Translations under genes and position numbers: made by a program
The notes under the pieces: generated by a model
Database searches by the model: none
What the model saw: the letters and a program-made list of their open reading frames with translations, nothing else
Told to the model about the DNA's origin: nothing
Source of the DNA: an uncultured Oscillospiraceae bacterium
GTDB lineage: Bacteria; Bacillota; Clostridia; Oscillospirales; Acutalibacteraceae
Assembly (NCBI GenBank): GCA_900549055.1
Contig: URNB01000047.1
Location: 1-14,128, forward strand
Reading direction: 5' to 3'
Length of the DNA stretch: 14,128 bases
Part shown: piece by piece, positions 1 to 7,163 of the stretch
Layout: every line of letters starts with the position of its first letter
Numbering within the stretch: position 1 is the stretch's first letter

Positions 1-1
1 T

Positions 2-484
2 TTATCTAACGGCGAAGTTTTCTGATTTTTGTAACACATCATTGACAAACCTACATGCTCCGGGGCAGAGCCTTTTAATATCCGCAACGCTGCCTCCCAT
101 TCCGCTGCCCTCATGGGTGCAGAACGGCTTTATTGTTTTACCAGTGAAATCAAAATGCTCCAAAAAGGTAAACACCGCCATGGGCATTGTGCTCCAGTAA
201 TTCGGAAATCCCAAATAGATTACATCATAATTATCCAATGAATCGGGATATGCCAAAAGCTCCGGGCGCGCGTCCCTCTGCTGATCCGCACGCGCCTCCT
301 CAATGCAGTCGTTATACCCCTTTGAATAGGGCTTCGACTGCTCTATTTTGAACATATCCGCTCCCGTCAGCTCTTTTATTATTCCCGCCGCAATTTCGGT
401 ATTTCCGACCGTCAGCATTTTAAGAGTACCGTTAACATAATTTTCATCCGCTCTTGAATAAAAAGCAATAAGCGCTTTTGACAT
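2..484 (-). CDS. Flavodoxin family protein (Flavodoxin_4-like)
   Basis: This predicted 160-aa cytoplasmic protein is a short-chain flavodoxin that should bind FMN and carry electrons. Visible features are the N-terminal beta strand ALIAFYSR, the phosphate-binding VGNT segment around residue 27, the YDVIYLGFPNYWSTMP stretch typical of the flavin-contacting loop, and a PFCTHEGSGMGGS segment seen in Flavodoxin_4 proteins. The length fits a complete single-domain flavodoxin, and the stop codon lies at positions 2-4. I chose the ATG at 482-484 over the upstream in-frame ATG at 502, because AAAGGCGGG sits about 6 nt before it. The gene is divergent from the LysR gene at 587, a common arrangement for a regulator and its target. 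The electron-transfer partner and substrate cannot be deduced. I am confident of the family, not of the role. Confidence 0.9.
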   Translation of the reverse strand: MSKALIAFYSRADENYVNGTLKMLTVGNTEIAAGIIKELTGADMFKIEQSKPYSKGYNDCIEEARADQQRDARPELLAYPDSLDNYDVIYLGFPNYWSTMPMAVFTFLEHFDFTGKTIKPFCTHEGSGMGGSVADIKRLCPGACRFVNDVLQKSENFAVR

Positions 485-508
485 ATTAAACCCGCCTTTC
501 ATGCCTTT

Positions 509-514
509 ATTATA
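509..514 (-). promoter_or_regulatory. Probable -10 element of the flavodoxin gene
   Basis: The minus strand reads TATAAT here, 25 bp ahead of the flavodoxin start codon. No good -35 hexamer lies 17 bp upstream (TTCCGT at 532-537). The position overlaps the -35 region of the divergent LysR promoter, so binding of the LysR-type regulator could control both genes. This is inferred from position. Confidence 0.5.
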
Positions 515-526
515 ACCCTAAAGGCA

Positions 527-555
527 TTGACACGGAATAGCCGATATGTTATCAT
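527..555 (+). promoter_or_regulatory. Promoter of the LysR-type regulator gene
   Basis: A consensus -35 TTGACA at 527-532 is followed after exactly 17 bp by TATCAT at 550-555, a good sigma-A-type promoter 32 bp before the ATG. An imperfect inverted repeat, GTTAT-N6-ATAAAC (548-564), spans the -10 element and resembles a LysR T-N11-A box, so autoregulation is plausible but not shown. Confidence 0.7.
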
Positions 556-586
556 AGTATAAACTAAAAGTTTACAGAGGTGCGTT

Positions 587-1474
587 ATGTATAATCCGTT
601 GCTTGATACATTTTTGGCTGTGGCAGATTGCGGCAGCTTTACAAAAGCGGCAGACAAGCTTTTTATCTCGCCTACCGCCGTTATGAAAAAGATGAATGTT
701 TTTGAGGAGCATCTGAACCTTAAATTGATAGACAGAACGCCCGCCGGCATAAAGCTGACGCCAGCGGGCAAGGTGATATACCGCGACGCTAAATTTATTA
801 TGGATTATTCAAAAAAATCCATTGCCGCCGCAAATGCCGCCACGCTCGATTACGATACGACCTTCTGCGTAGGCACATCACTATTAAATCCCGCAAAGCC
901 GTTTATGGATTTGTGGTACAAGGTGAATGCGTCATTCCCGAATTATAAGCTGCATTTAGTGCCGTTTGAGGATAATCACGAGGGTATTTTATCCGAAATA
1001 AAAAAGCTCGGTGAAAAGTTTGATTTTTTAATCGGCGTGTGCGATTCGAGAGCGTGGCTTTCCCTTTGCAATTTTCTGCCGCTGGGCAGATACAAGAAGA
1101 TGATTGCAGTATCCCGCAGCCACCGTTTGGCAGGAAAGAAACAGGTGGATATCGAGGATTTGTACGGTGAAACGCTTATGATGGTAAGCCGCGGGGATTC
1201 GGGCGTTAATGATTTTATCCGCAACAATCTGGAGAAAAACCATCCGCAGATACACATTGAGGATACAACGCAGTTTTATGATTTGTCGGTCTTCAACCGC
1301 TGTGCGGATACCGGCAATATTCTTCTCACAATAGAATGCTGGCGCGATGTTCACCCGGGGCTTGTATCGATTCCCGTTAATTGGGATTACAGCATTCCAT
1401 ATGGTCTGCTTTACAGCATAAACGCCGATAAGGATGTTTTGAAATTGGTTGAAAAGGCAAAGGAGCTTGCTTAG
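587..1474 (+). CDS. LysR family transcriptional regulator
   Basis: This 295-aa protein has the usual LysR length and layout. An N-terminal winged helix-turn-helix covers about residues 1-60 (LLDTFLAVADCGSFTKAADK, then ISPTAVMKKMNVFEEHLNLKLIDR). A co-inducer-binding domain follows from about residue 90 to the end. It should bind DNA near its own promoter and at the divergent flavodoxin gene, responding to an unknown small ligand. GAGGTG lies 6 nt before the ATG, supporting this start. The TAG stop (1472-1474) overlaps the TAA stop (1471-1473) of the convergent spoIVB fragment, with no terminator between them. This gene belongs to the host side of the junction. The family is certain; the ligand and regulon are not visible. 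Confidence 0.93.
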   Translation: MYNPLLDTFLAVADCGSFTKAADKLFISPTAVMKKMNVFEEHLNLKLIDRTPAGIKLTPAGKVIYRDAKFIMDYSKKSIAAANAATLDYDTTFCVGTSLLNPAKPFMDLWYKVNASFPNYKLHLVPFEDNHEGILSEIKKLGEKFDFLIGVCDSRAWLSLCNFLPLGRYKKMIAVSRSHRLAGKKQVDIEDLYGETLMMVSRGDSGVNDFIRNNLEKNHPQIHIEDTTQFYDLSVFNRCADTGNILLTIECWRDVHPGLVSIPVNWDYSIPYGLLYSINADKDVLKLVEKAKELA

Positions 1475-1640
1475 GAAGCCTTTTTCAGCTTTGAATCTGA
1501 TGCGGTGCTTTCCGCCTCCTTAAGCATATTCTCGGCGAAAATGGCATAGCCGGTCGTCGGGTCGTCAATCAAAACATGAGTCACCGCGCCTATCAGCTTT
1601 CCATTTTGCAAAATAGGGCTTCCGCTCACGAGTGTGTCAA
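1471..1640 (-). pseudogene. spoIVB: 3' fragment of spoIVB (SpoIVB serine peptidase), truncated by an element insertion
   Basis: Read on the minus strand, this stretch encodes SGSPILQNGKLIGAVTHV, then LIDDPTTGYAIFAENMLKEA and a short tail before TAA. This is the C-terminal signature of SpoIVB, the S55-family protease that activates pro-sigma-K processing during sporulation. In the family, the first serine of the GxSGSP motif is the nucleophile. Here the motif is preceded by TLV instead of the usual QGM, and the frame hits a stop (1660-1662) with no start codon, so about 85% of the gene is missing. Three serine recombinase genes begin about 400 bp further on, so the break is best read as an insertion of their element. 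Identification of the fragment is strong by recall. The exact breakpoint is inferred and could lie anywhere from about 1618 to 1655. Confidence 0.82.
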
Positions 1641-1660
1641 GTATGGAACAACAATTTTTT
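1615..1660. other. Probable attachment-site junction (att half-site) between host spoIVB and the element
   Basis: SpoIVB-like coding sequence ends here and AT-rich element DNA begins. The sequence at 1636-1652 (GTCAAGTATGGAACAAC) is a degenerate copy, 12 of 17 matching, of a motif present three more times within the next 220 bp. It is followed by CAATTT-rich DNA, as is the copy at 1858-1874. The core dinucleotide cannot be fixed without the other junction or an empty site. Confidence 0.55.
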
Positions 1661-1676
1661 TAAATTTTTAAAAAAT

Positions 1677-1806
1677 CCTTTATTTATGCAGGTTTGCGGG
1701 CATTTTTGCAAAATTTGAAATATTAAGCCAACGGCTCAAATTTATGTTATATTTGGGACAACCGCACCCTGAAAATGCGTGTAAACCCTTTATTTATGCG
1801 GGTTTG
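1677..1806 (+). repeat. 20-bp direct repeat pair near the element end
   Basis: CCTTTATTTATGCAGGTTTG at 1677-1696 recurs at 1787-1806 with a single A/G difference, 110 bp apart. Each copy is followed about 70 bp later by a plus-oriented copy of the 17-bp motif, so the two blocks look like a diverged tandem unit of about 110 bp. Most of the sequence between them has drifted while the 20-mer and 17-mer stayed. This suggests they are binding sites; it is an inference. Confidence 0.7.
1711..1743. repeat. Inverted repeat (hairpin or cruciform) in the element end
   Basis: AAATTTGA (1711-1718) is perfectly complementary to TCAAATTT (1736-1743), with GCC/GGC pairing inside around an AAC loop. No T-run follows on either strand, so it is not an ordinary terminator. 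It lies between the 20-mer and the 17-mer of the first repeat block. Confidence 0.5.
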
Positions 1807-1874
1807 ACGAAATTTAAGTGTTGTCCCAATTATAACACACTCCTATATATATTTTGTGTTGTATTTGGGACAAC
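1746..1874. repeat. Three copies of a 17-bp partly palindromic motif, GTTATATTTGGGACAAC
   Basis: Copies are at 1746-1762 (plus), 1820-1836 (minus; GTTATAATTGGGACAAC when read on that strand) and 1858-1874 (plus; GTTGTATTTGGGACAAC). Any two differ at only one or two positions. The third copy has perfect 5-bp arms GTTGT/ACAAC around a 7-bp centre. Their place between the junction and the recombinase operon suggests recombinase or accessory-factor binding sites. Confidence 0.72.
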
Positions 1875-1919
1875 AATTTAATAAGACAAACCGTGAAATA
1901 TCAACAGCCGTTAGAATAA

Positions 1920-1950
1920 GAAAAGCACCCCTCAGAGTGCTTTTCTTTGC
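1920..1950. terminator. Bidirectional intrinsic terminator
   Basis: GAAAAGCAC (1920-1928) pairs perfectly with GTGCTTTTC (1937-1945) across an 8-nt loop. T-rich sequence follows the stem on both strands: TTTTCTTT on plus, and TTTTCTTATTCT on minus. It lies downstream of the minus-strand recombinase operon and could end that transcript, insulating the element end from the host. Confidence 0.65.
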
Positions 1951-2005
1951 CGTATTTAAAATTATCAGACTTTTCAGTTCATAATTGGAATAAGGCACTT
2001 GCTTG

Positions 2006-2043
2006 TTTATGAAAATCTGCATTTGATTGCATATTTTCATAAA
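2006..2043. repeat. Long near-perfect hairpin just downstream of the recombinase operon
   Basis: TTTATGAAAAT (2006-2016) pairs with ATTTTCATAAA (2033-2043). After one mismatch the pairing continues as TGCA/TGCA around a 6-nt loop, giving 15 pairs in all. It starts 30 bp past the stop codon of the last recombinase. No U-run follows on the minus strand, so it may protect the mRNA 3' end or be a protein-binding palindrome rather than a terminator. Confidence 0.55.
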
Positions 2044-2072
2044 ATTTCAAATTTGTCAAGATAAATACAAGA

Positions 2073-3683
2073 CTATACGGCTTTATTTTCGGAACCAGGC
2101 TGCATCTCAATAATATTTGCCGTTTCATCCGCAAAATTCCATTTAATTCTCACCGTGCCGTTCGGAAAGACAATAATGCTATCAATCAGCTCTTTTGCAA
2201 GTTCGGGCGTTAAATCGGTGATTTCGGAATACTTTGAGAATGCTTCACTCTCGGATATACGAGCAGCGTTTTGTTTTAACCTTTCCCCTATCTCGGCGAG
2301 CCTGCATTCGGCTGTTTTCAGTTTAAGCTGTAAATCGTCAGTGCTCCTTAAAAGCTCGTTTTTTTGGCTTTTATAATCCTCAACATTCAAAATGCCGTCC
2401 GCATAATCTTCGTATAAACGGATTTTCGCATCCTTTGCCTGCTCTATTTTACTGCGGTATGAGGATATTTCCTTTTTTAAAAAGTATTCATCCGACCCGA
2501 CAGAGCTGCTCTCTTTTTTAATTTTTGTCAGTCTTATGTCAAGCATTTTGCATTGCATGGTTACAGCTCTCAAAATAATATTTTTTAAAGCAGATTCCTC
2601 AATTTTAACATTTTTACAATCCGTTTCGGTTGTGTATCTTGAATTTGCGCACCGCCAGTATTTATTTTGCGCTTTGCCCTTTGAAAGGCGGTTTCCGCAG
2701 CAGCCGCACACCAAAAGAGAGGTAAATAAATTTTTCCGCGGCTCAGATTTATTTTTATGAACCGACCTTTTTGCCGTTCGCGCCAAGTAAAATAAATCCC
2801 TTGTTATAATAGGCTCGTGCGTGTTCGGAATTACCGTTTGCAGTTCTGTCGGAATTTGTTTCACACGGTTGCTGCCGACCTTTATAACATGCGATTTAAA
2901 GGGAACGGTGTCACCCGTATATATTCTGTTTTCTAAAATATTGCGAATGGAATCAAAGGTCCAAAAGGAGCGGGTTTTATATTTTCCCCGCACATTCGCA
3001 AGGTATACCGAGGGCGTCACAACATTCATAGCGTTTAATTTTCGGGCTATGCATGTAACGGTCATACCCGAGGCCGCCCACTCAAAAATATTTTTCACAA
3101 CGGGGGCTGCCTCTTTATCGGGCACAATAGTATTCTTTTTCTCGCCCTTTTTATAGCCGTAGGGCGCCGTGCCGTATACATATTCCCCGTTCAGTTTTTT
3201 CATATCAACCGCGCTTTTTATTTTCCGCGAAATATCCATGCTGTACATTTGATTTATAAGGTTGTGAATCGCAAGCCCCAAGCCGCCTGTGGTCTCGCCT
3301 GTCAAAAGGCTGTCATAACCGTCGTTTACGGAAATAAACCGCACACCGTACATGGGAAATATAAATTCAAGATAATGCCCCGCCTCAAGATAATTTCTTG
3401 CAAAGCGGGAAAGATCGCGGACAATTATTGTTTTGACATTCCCCGATTCTGCCATTTTAAGTATTTTTTGAATACCGGGTCTGTGCATATTCGTTCCCGA
3501 ATAACCGTCGTCGGATACCTCGGTAAAATCCTCGCAATTCATACCGTTTTCCTCAATATAACGCCGAATACACACTCTTTGCGAGCTTATACTGTTGCTT
3601 TCCGTCTCGCTTCCGCTTTCAACATCTCCGTCTTCTCTGGAAAGTCGAAGATAATAGATATTCTGCCTTTCGTCAAGCCGCAT
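2073..3683 (-). CDS. Large serine recombinase, third of a triplet
   Basis: This 536-aa site-specific recombinase should bind an attachment site and cut DNA through a covalent phosphoserine, integrating or excising the element. The resolvase-type catalytic domain spans about residues 8-155. The nucleophile is Ser15 in YYLRLSRED, and the conserved arginines are Arg93 and Arg96 in DLSRFAR. A Recombinase domain (about 165-300) follows, then a zinc ribbon with Cys326, Cys329, Cys345 and Cys356, and a coiled coil at about 385-475. Length and catalytic residues are intact, so it is not a decayed copy. The ATG lies 6 nt past the preceding gene, with its binding site GGGGTGA inside that gene's end, which implies translational coupling. 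It is nearest the element end. Its particular task within the triplet (integrase, excision partner or directionality factor) cannot be told. Confidence 0.95.
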   Translation of the reverse strand: MRLDERQNIYYLRLSREDGDVESGSETESNSISSQRVCIRRYIEENGMNCEDFTEVSDDGYSGTNMHRPGIQKILKMAESGNVKTIIVRDLSRFARNYLEAGHYLEFIFPMYGVRFISVNDGYDSLLTGETTGGLGLAIHNLINQMYSMDISRKIKSAVDMKKLNGEYVYGTAPYGYKKGEKKNTIVPDKEAAPVVKNIFEWAASGMTVTCIARKLNAMNVVTPSVYLANVRGKYKTRSFWTFDSIRNILENRIYTGDTVPFKSHVIKVGSNRVKQIPTELQTVIPNTHEPIITRDLFYLARTAKRSVHKNKSEPRKNLFTSLLVCGCCGNRLSKGKAQNKYWRCANSRYTTETDCKNVKIEESALKNIILRAVTMQCKMLDIRLTKIKKESSSVGSDEYFLKKEISSYRSKIEQAKDAKIRLYEDYADGILNVEDYKSQKNELLRSTDDLQLKLKTAECRLAEIGERLKQNAARISESEAFSKYSEITDLTPELAKELIDSIIVFPNGTVRIKWNFADETANIIEMQPGSENKAV

Positions 3684-3689
3684 TTTCTA

Positions 3690-5378
3690 TCACCCCGCTT
3701 TTTCAATATATTTTTTAAGCTGACGGCACGGATCTTCAAAGTTTAATACTATCTTTATATTTCCGTCCCCCGAAACATAAATTTTATTTACCAACAAATC
3801 AACCGTTTCGCGGTCTAATTCCGACAGTCCGTTATAGTTTCTTAAAGCCTTTAACCGGCTCTCGGCTTTTTCAACAGTGTTTTTAAACTCTTTAATTCTC
3901 TCCGCGGCGTTTTTTTCTTCCGTCGATAATTCAGCCCGCATATTCGAATACCTTTTCTTCATAAGCATATATTCCTCGCGGTCAATAAGCCCGTCTGTGA
4001 GGTCTAACAGCAGTTGCTCTGTTTTCAGCTCCAAATTCTTTCTTTGAGCGGCAAGCTCCTTTTGCTTTTTTTCGGCGTCTGTATAAAACGGCAAGGTTAT
4101 ACGGCGGGCAGTAATATCCGAAATCAGCCTTTCGGCATTTACGACTATTTGCAGTTGCTTATCAAGAGCATTTTTCAATACGCTCATTACGGTATTTTGA
4201 TTTATATAATGGCACGAGCACAAAAGCCGCTGCGACTCTCTGTAAGAATTACAGTCATAATATATCCAGCTTTTAGCCTTTCCGCCCTTTCTTGCGCAGC
4301 CCTTCATTCCGCTCATTACCGAGCCGCAATCGGCGCAAAAAATTTTATTTCTGAAAATATCTCTGCTGTCCCACCCGATTTCGGTTGCCGCATCGTGCAT
4401 ATTTCGCGACTCCTTTTCCTCCGAAATTAAATTCCGAACCTTTTCAAAAAGCTCGTCTGATATAATAGCCGGATGTGCGTTTTTAACGGTTATCCATTCA
4501 CTGTCAGGGCGAGAGCTTTTATCAAGACCAACCCTTTCGCGCCCGATTTTTCCGTGTATTCTGTTTCCCAAATATACGGGGTCGCTTAAAATTTTTCTTA
4601 CGGTCTTTCGCGACCATAAAGCGTTTGCGAATTTAGGATTATCCGTCATTTTGCGCTCATATCTCAATTTTCCAGGGGAGAAAATACCGTCCTTATTTAA
4701 TTCCTTGCAAATTGCATTTATACTTATACCCGCCGCCCGCATTTCAAAAATTCTTTTAACTGTCGGCGCGGTTTCCGTATCAATATCAAAGGTGTTTTTT
4801 TCGGAATTGCGCAAATACCCGTAAGGAATACTCCCGCTTGCAGGCAAAAAATCACCGTTTTTCATTTTAGCCCCTATACTTGCCTTGATTTTTTTGGAAA
4901 TATCCTTAACATAATAATCGTTCATTACCATTTTTAAAGGCAAAGTAAGACTTGATAAATCGGCGTCCTTTTTTATGCTGTCGTAACCGTCGTTAATGCT
5001 TATAAGGCGCACATTCATTTCAGGCAGTATTTTTTCCGCAAGCTCGCTTGTTAAAACAAAATGTCTGCCTAACCGTGAAATATCCTTGACAATTACGCAG
5101 TTGATAACGCCGTCACGAATGTCGGAAAGCATACGCCTGAATCCGGGTCGGCTGAAGTTCATTCCGGTAAAGCCGTTATCGGAATATATATCCACCGCCT
5201 CAATATCGGGGTGCGCCTTTAAAAAGTGCATTGCTATCTTTTCCTGATTACCGATAGAGTTATACTCTGTGTTGTCCCCGTCTTCGTCGGAAAGGCGGCA
5301 ATAAATTCCGCAGCGATACACCGCAGCGCTTTCATCCGTTTCATTTAATACGGATACATATTTTGATTTACGCGCCAT
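3690..5378 (-). CDS. Large serine recombinase, second of a triplet
   Basis: This 562-aa protein has the large serine recombinase architecture. The catalytic domain (about residues 20-170) carries Ser30 in IYCRLSDEDG and Arg102/Arg105 in DISRLGR. A Recombinase domain lies at about 185-320. The zinc ribbon has Cys348, Cys351, Cys376 and Cys387, with a longer basic loop (GMKGCARKGGKAK) than in its two neighbours. A coiled coil occupies about 425-520. The start overlaps the end of the upstream recombinase by 11 bp, with AAGGAGG about 9 nt ahead, so the genes are co-translated. It differs clearly from the other two recombinases, so the triplet is not a recent duplication. All catalytic residues are present, and it is expected to act on att DNA with its partners. 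Confidence 0.95.
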   Translation of the reverse strand: MARKSKYVSVLNETDESAAVYRCGIYCRLSDEDGDNTEYNSIGNQEKIAMHFLKAHPDIEAVDIYSDNGFTGMNFSRPGFRRMLSDIRDGVINCVIVKDISRLGRHFVLTSELAEKILPEMNVRLISINDGYDSIKKDADLSSLTLPLKMVMNDYYVKDISKKIKASIGAKMKNGDFLPASGSIPYGYLRNSEKNTFDIDTETAPTVKRIFEMRAAGISINAICKELNKDGIFSPGKLRYERKMTDNPKFANALWSRKTVRKILSDPVYLGNRIHGKIGRERVGLDKSSRPDSEWITVKNAHPAIISDELFEKVRNLISEEKESRNMHDAATEIGWDSRDIFRNKIFCADCGSVMSGMKGCARKGGKAKSWIYYDCNSYRESQRLLCSCHYINQNTVMSVLKNALDKQLQIVVNAERLISDITARRITLPFYTDAEKKQKELAAQRKNLELKTEQLLLDLTDGLIDREEYMLMKKRYSNMRAELSTEEKNAAERIKEFKNTVEKAESRLKALRNYNGLSELDRETVDLLVNKIYVSGDGNIKIVLNFEDPCRQLKKYIEKAG

Positions 5379-7026
5379 CCTTTATTGCCTCCTTTGCTTT
5401 TTGTTCTAATAATTCCTGCATATTTGACAGCTCGTTACGGTAATTGAAATCAATTTTAATCCGCTTATTTTCGTAAATATAAATTCGGTCAATAAATGTT
5501 ACAACAAGCTCTCTTGTAAGCTCCTCAGCACCGTTAAACCTGATAAATTCATTTATCCATGCATTGTTATCCGCCGTATCCGAAATAAATTCCGAACGCT
5601 CCCTTTTAAGATTTTCAACAGACTGCTCGGTATCATAAATCAGCTTTGAATATTTTGCTCGCATTGCTTCGTACTCGTCGCGGTCTATAAGTCCGTCGTT
5701 CAATGCTTCGTATAATTTGGCGCGCATACCGTTATATCTGTCCGATTCCGAATTTTTCTGTGCTATCATCATATCAAAACGCTTTATCTTTATTTTGGTG
5801 AGACTGCTCTCCCCTATTTCTTTAAGCATTTCGTTTATTTCAATAACTAAATTTATTTGATTTGTAATAGCGTTTAAAATTATTTTTTCCAACTTTTTTT
5901 GCTCAAAATTATGTGAAGAACAGCTTTTTCGGTACTTGTACGAGGAACATATATAATAGTAAAATTTCTTATTGCCGCGCGTCACTGAGCGCTGTGCCAT
6001 TGTTCTTTCGCAGTCGCCGCAAAAAAGCACACCCGATAACGGGCTGACCGTTTCATCATTGGGAGATTTCCTTGTGTCTCTTGCAAGCATACGCCCTACC
6101 ACCGAGAATATTGTTTCGTCGATAATCGGCGGATGATTATTTTTAACCACCGACCAATCATCCTCATCCCGAACGCGCATTTTTTTAATTTTATAATTCG
6201 GAGTTCCGCGCTTGCCCTGAATAAGCGTGCCTATATAAATCGGATTTTGCAAGATCCTCCCTACCGTAACCGCACTCCATTTTGCTTTTGAAAGACCTTT
6301 AAACCCGCTTTTGTAATTAAGTCCGATGCTCTTTTTATATTCGGCGGGCGGCAGTATTCGCTCTTTATTCAAAAAATCGGCTATACCCTGCCCGCTGTAT
6401 CCTCTTATTTTCAATAAAAATATTCCGCGCACAATTTCGGCAGCATATTCGTCGATAATAATTTTATGCTTATTATCGGGCGACTTTAAATAGCCGTAGC
6501 TTGCGAAAGCGCCCAAAAATTCCCCGTTTGCGCGCTGAATCTGAAACTGTTTACGAAGTTTTTTTGAAAGCTCGCGGCAATAGCTTTCGTTCATTATGTT
6601 TTTTATGGGAATTATTATATCGTCGGAATCGTTGCTTTGGCTGCTGTCTACATCGTCGTTTATTGCTATAAACCGCACGCCTAAAGACGGGAAAACCGTC
6701 TCGATATATCTTCCCATTTCGATATATTCTCTTCCGAGTCTCGAAAGATCCTTAACTATAACGCAATTAACATTTCTTTCCTTAATTGCCGCCATAACAG
6801 CACGAAAACCGGGACGATCAAAGTTCGTTCCGGTATATCCGTCGTCATAATGCTCCTCAACCAGCTTGATATTTGAATGTGAATCCACGTAGGAAGAAAT
6901 AAGCTTTCGTTGATTTGCAATGCTGTCACTTTCGGATTTTGCCTTGTCATCCTTTGAAAGCCGATAATAAGCAACAGCAAAATATTCATTTTTATCAGCG
7001 TTTGCCGCTGTATATTTTGTGTTCAT
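5368..7026 (-). CDS. Large serine recombinase, first of a triplet
   Basis: This 552-aa recombinase is the promoter-proximal gene of the triplet. The catalytic domain covers about residues 15-165, with Ser24 in AYYRLSKDD and Arg96/Arg99 in DLSRLGR. The Recombinase domain lies at about 170-315. The zinc ribbon has Cys336, Cys339, Cys360 and Cys369, and the coiled coil is at about 405-500. I prefer the ATG at 7024-7026. It puts the nucleophile at a normal distance from the N-terminus, and GGAGG lies upstream, though at a long 14-nt spacing. An in-frame ATG at 7107 would add 27 residues unlike the family, only about 8 nt from the predicted transcription start. The gene ends inside the start region of the next recombinase, showing a coupled operon. 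Confidence 0.94.
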   Translation of the reverse strand: MNTKYTAANADKNEYFAVAYYRLSKDDKAKSESDSIANQRKLISSYVDSHSNIKLVEEHYDDGYTGTNFDRPGFRAVMAAIKERNVNCVIVKDLSRLGREYIEMGRYIETVFPSLGVRFIAINDDVDSSQSNDSDDIIIPIKNIMNESYCRELSKKLRKQFQIQRANGEFLGAFASYGYLKSPDNKHKIIIDEYAAEIVRGIFLLKIRGYSGQGIADFLNKERILPPAEYKKSIGLNYKSGFKGLSKAKWSAVTVGRILQNPIYIGTLIQGKRGTPNYKIKKMRVRDEDDWSVVKNNHPPIIDETIFSVVGRMLARDTRKSPNDETVSPLSGVLFCGDCERTMAQRSVTRGNKKFYYYICSSYKYRKSCSSHNFEQKKLEKIILNAITNQINLVIEINEMLKEIGESSLTKIKIKRFDMMIAQKNSESDRYNGMRAKLYEALNDGLIDRDEYEAMRAKYSKLIYDTEQSVENLKRERSEFISDTADNNAWINEFIRFNGAEELTRELVVTFIDRIYIYENKRIKIDFNYRNELSNMQELLEQKAKEAIKDGA

Positions 7027-7120
7027 AATAAGAAAACAAACCTCCGAAGTAAAATCAGGAAATTTGTTTCCGGTATTTGTTCCGACAGCCGTGTATGCCG
7101 CCGTCATTGACCTTATATAA

Positions 7121-7149
7121 AGTATGCCTCAGATTTGATAAATTGTCAA
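7121..7149 (-). promoter_or_regulatory. Promoter of the serine recombinase operon
   Basis: On the minus strand, a perfect TTGACA (7144-7149) is followed after 17 bp by CATACT (7121-7126). Transcription would start near 7114, giving a leader of roughly 90 nt before the chosen start at 7026. The promoter sits in the 56-bp gap after the small upstream gene, so the recombinases can be expressed independently of it. Confidence 0.6.
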
Positions 7150-7163
7150 TAGCTTATCCGGTA

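Noticed and set aside
1677..1874. CRISPR array
   Set aside because: There are only two or three short repeats, in mixed orientation, with irregular spacing and no cas genes.
1843..2040. A 65-codon minus-strand ORF in the element end
   Set aside because: It runs through the bidirectional terminator and the repeat array, has no ribosome site and looks like chance in AT-rich DNA.
3249..3746. 165-codon plus-strand ORF opposite the recombinase genes
   Set aside because: It is an antisense shadow of two well-supported recombinase genes, with no ribosome site or recognisable protein.
2073..7026. Transposon resolvases of a Tn3-type element
   Set aside because: The proteins are over 530 residues, with Recombinase domain, zinc ribbon and coiled coil, and there is no transposase gene; they are large serine integrases.
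7027..7107. A 27-residue N-terminal extension of the first recombinase
   Set aside because: It would start about 8 nt from the predicted transcription start, has only a weak AAGG and no family resemblance; a GGAGG lies before the internal ATG.
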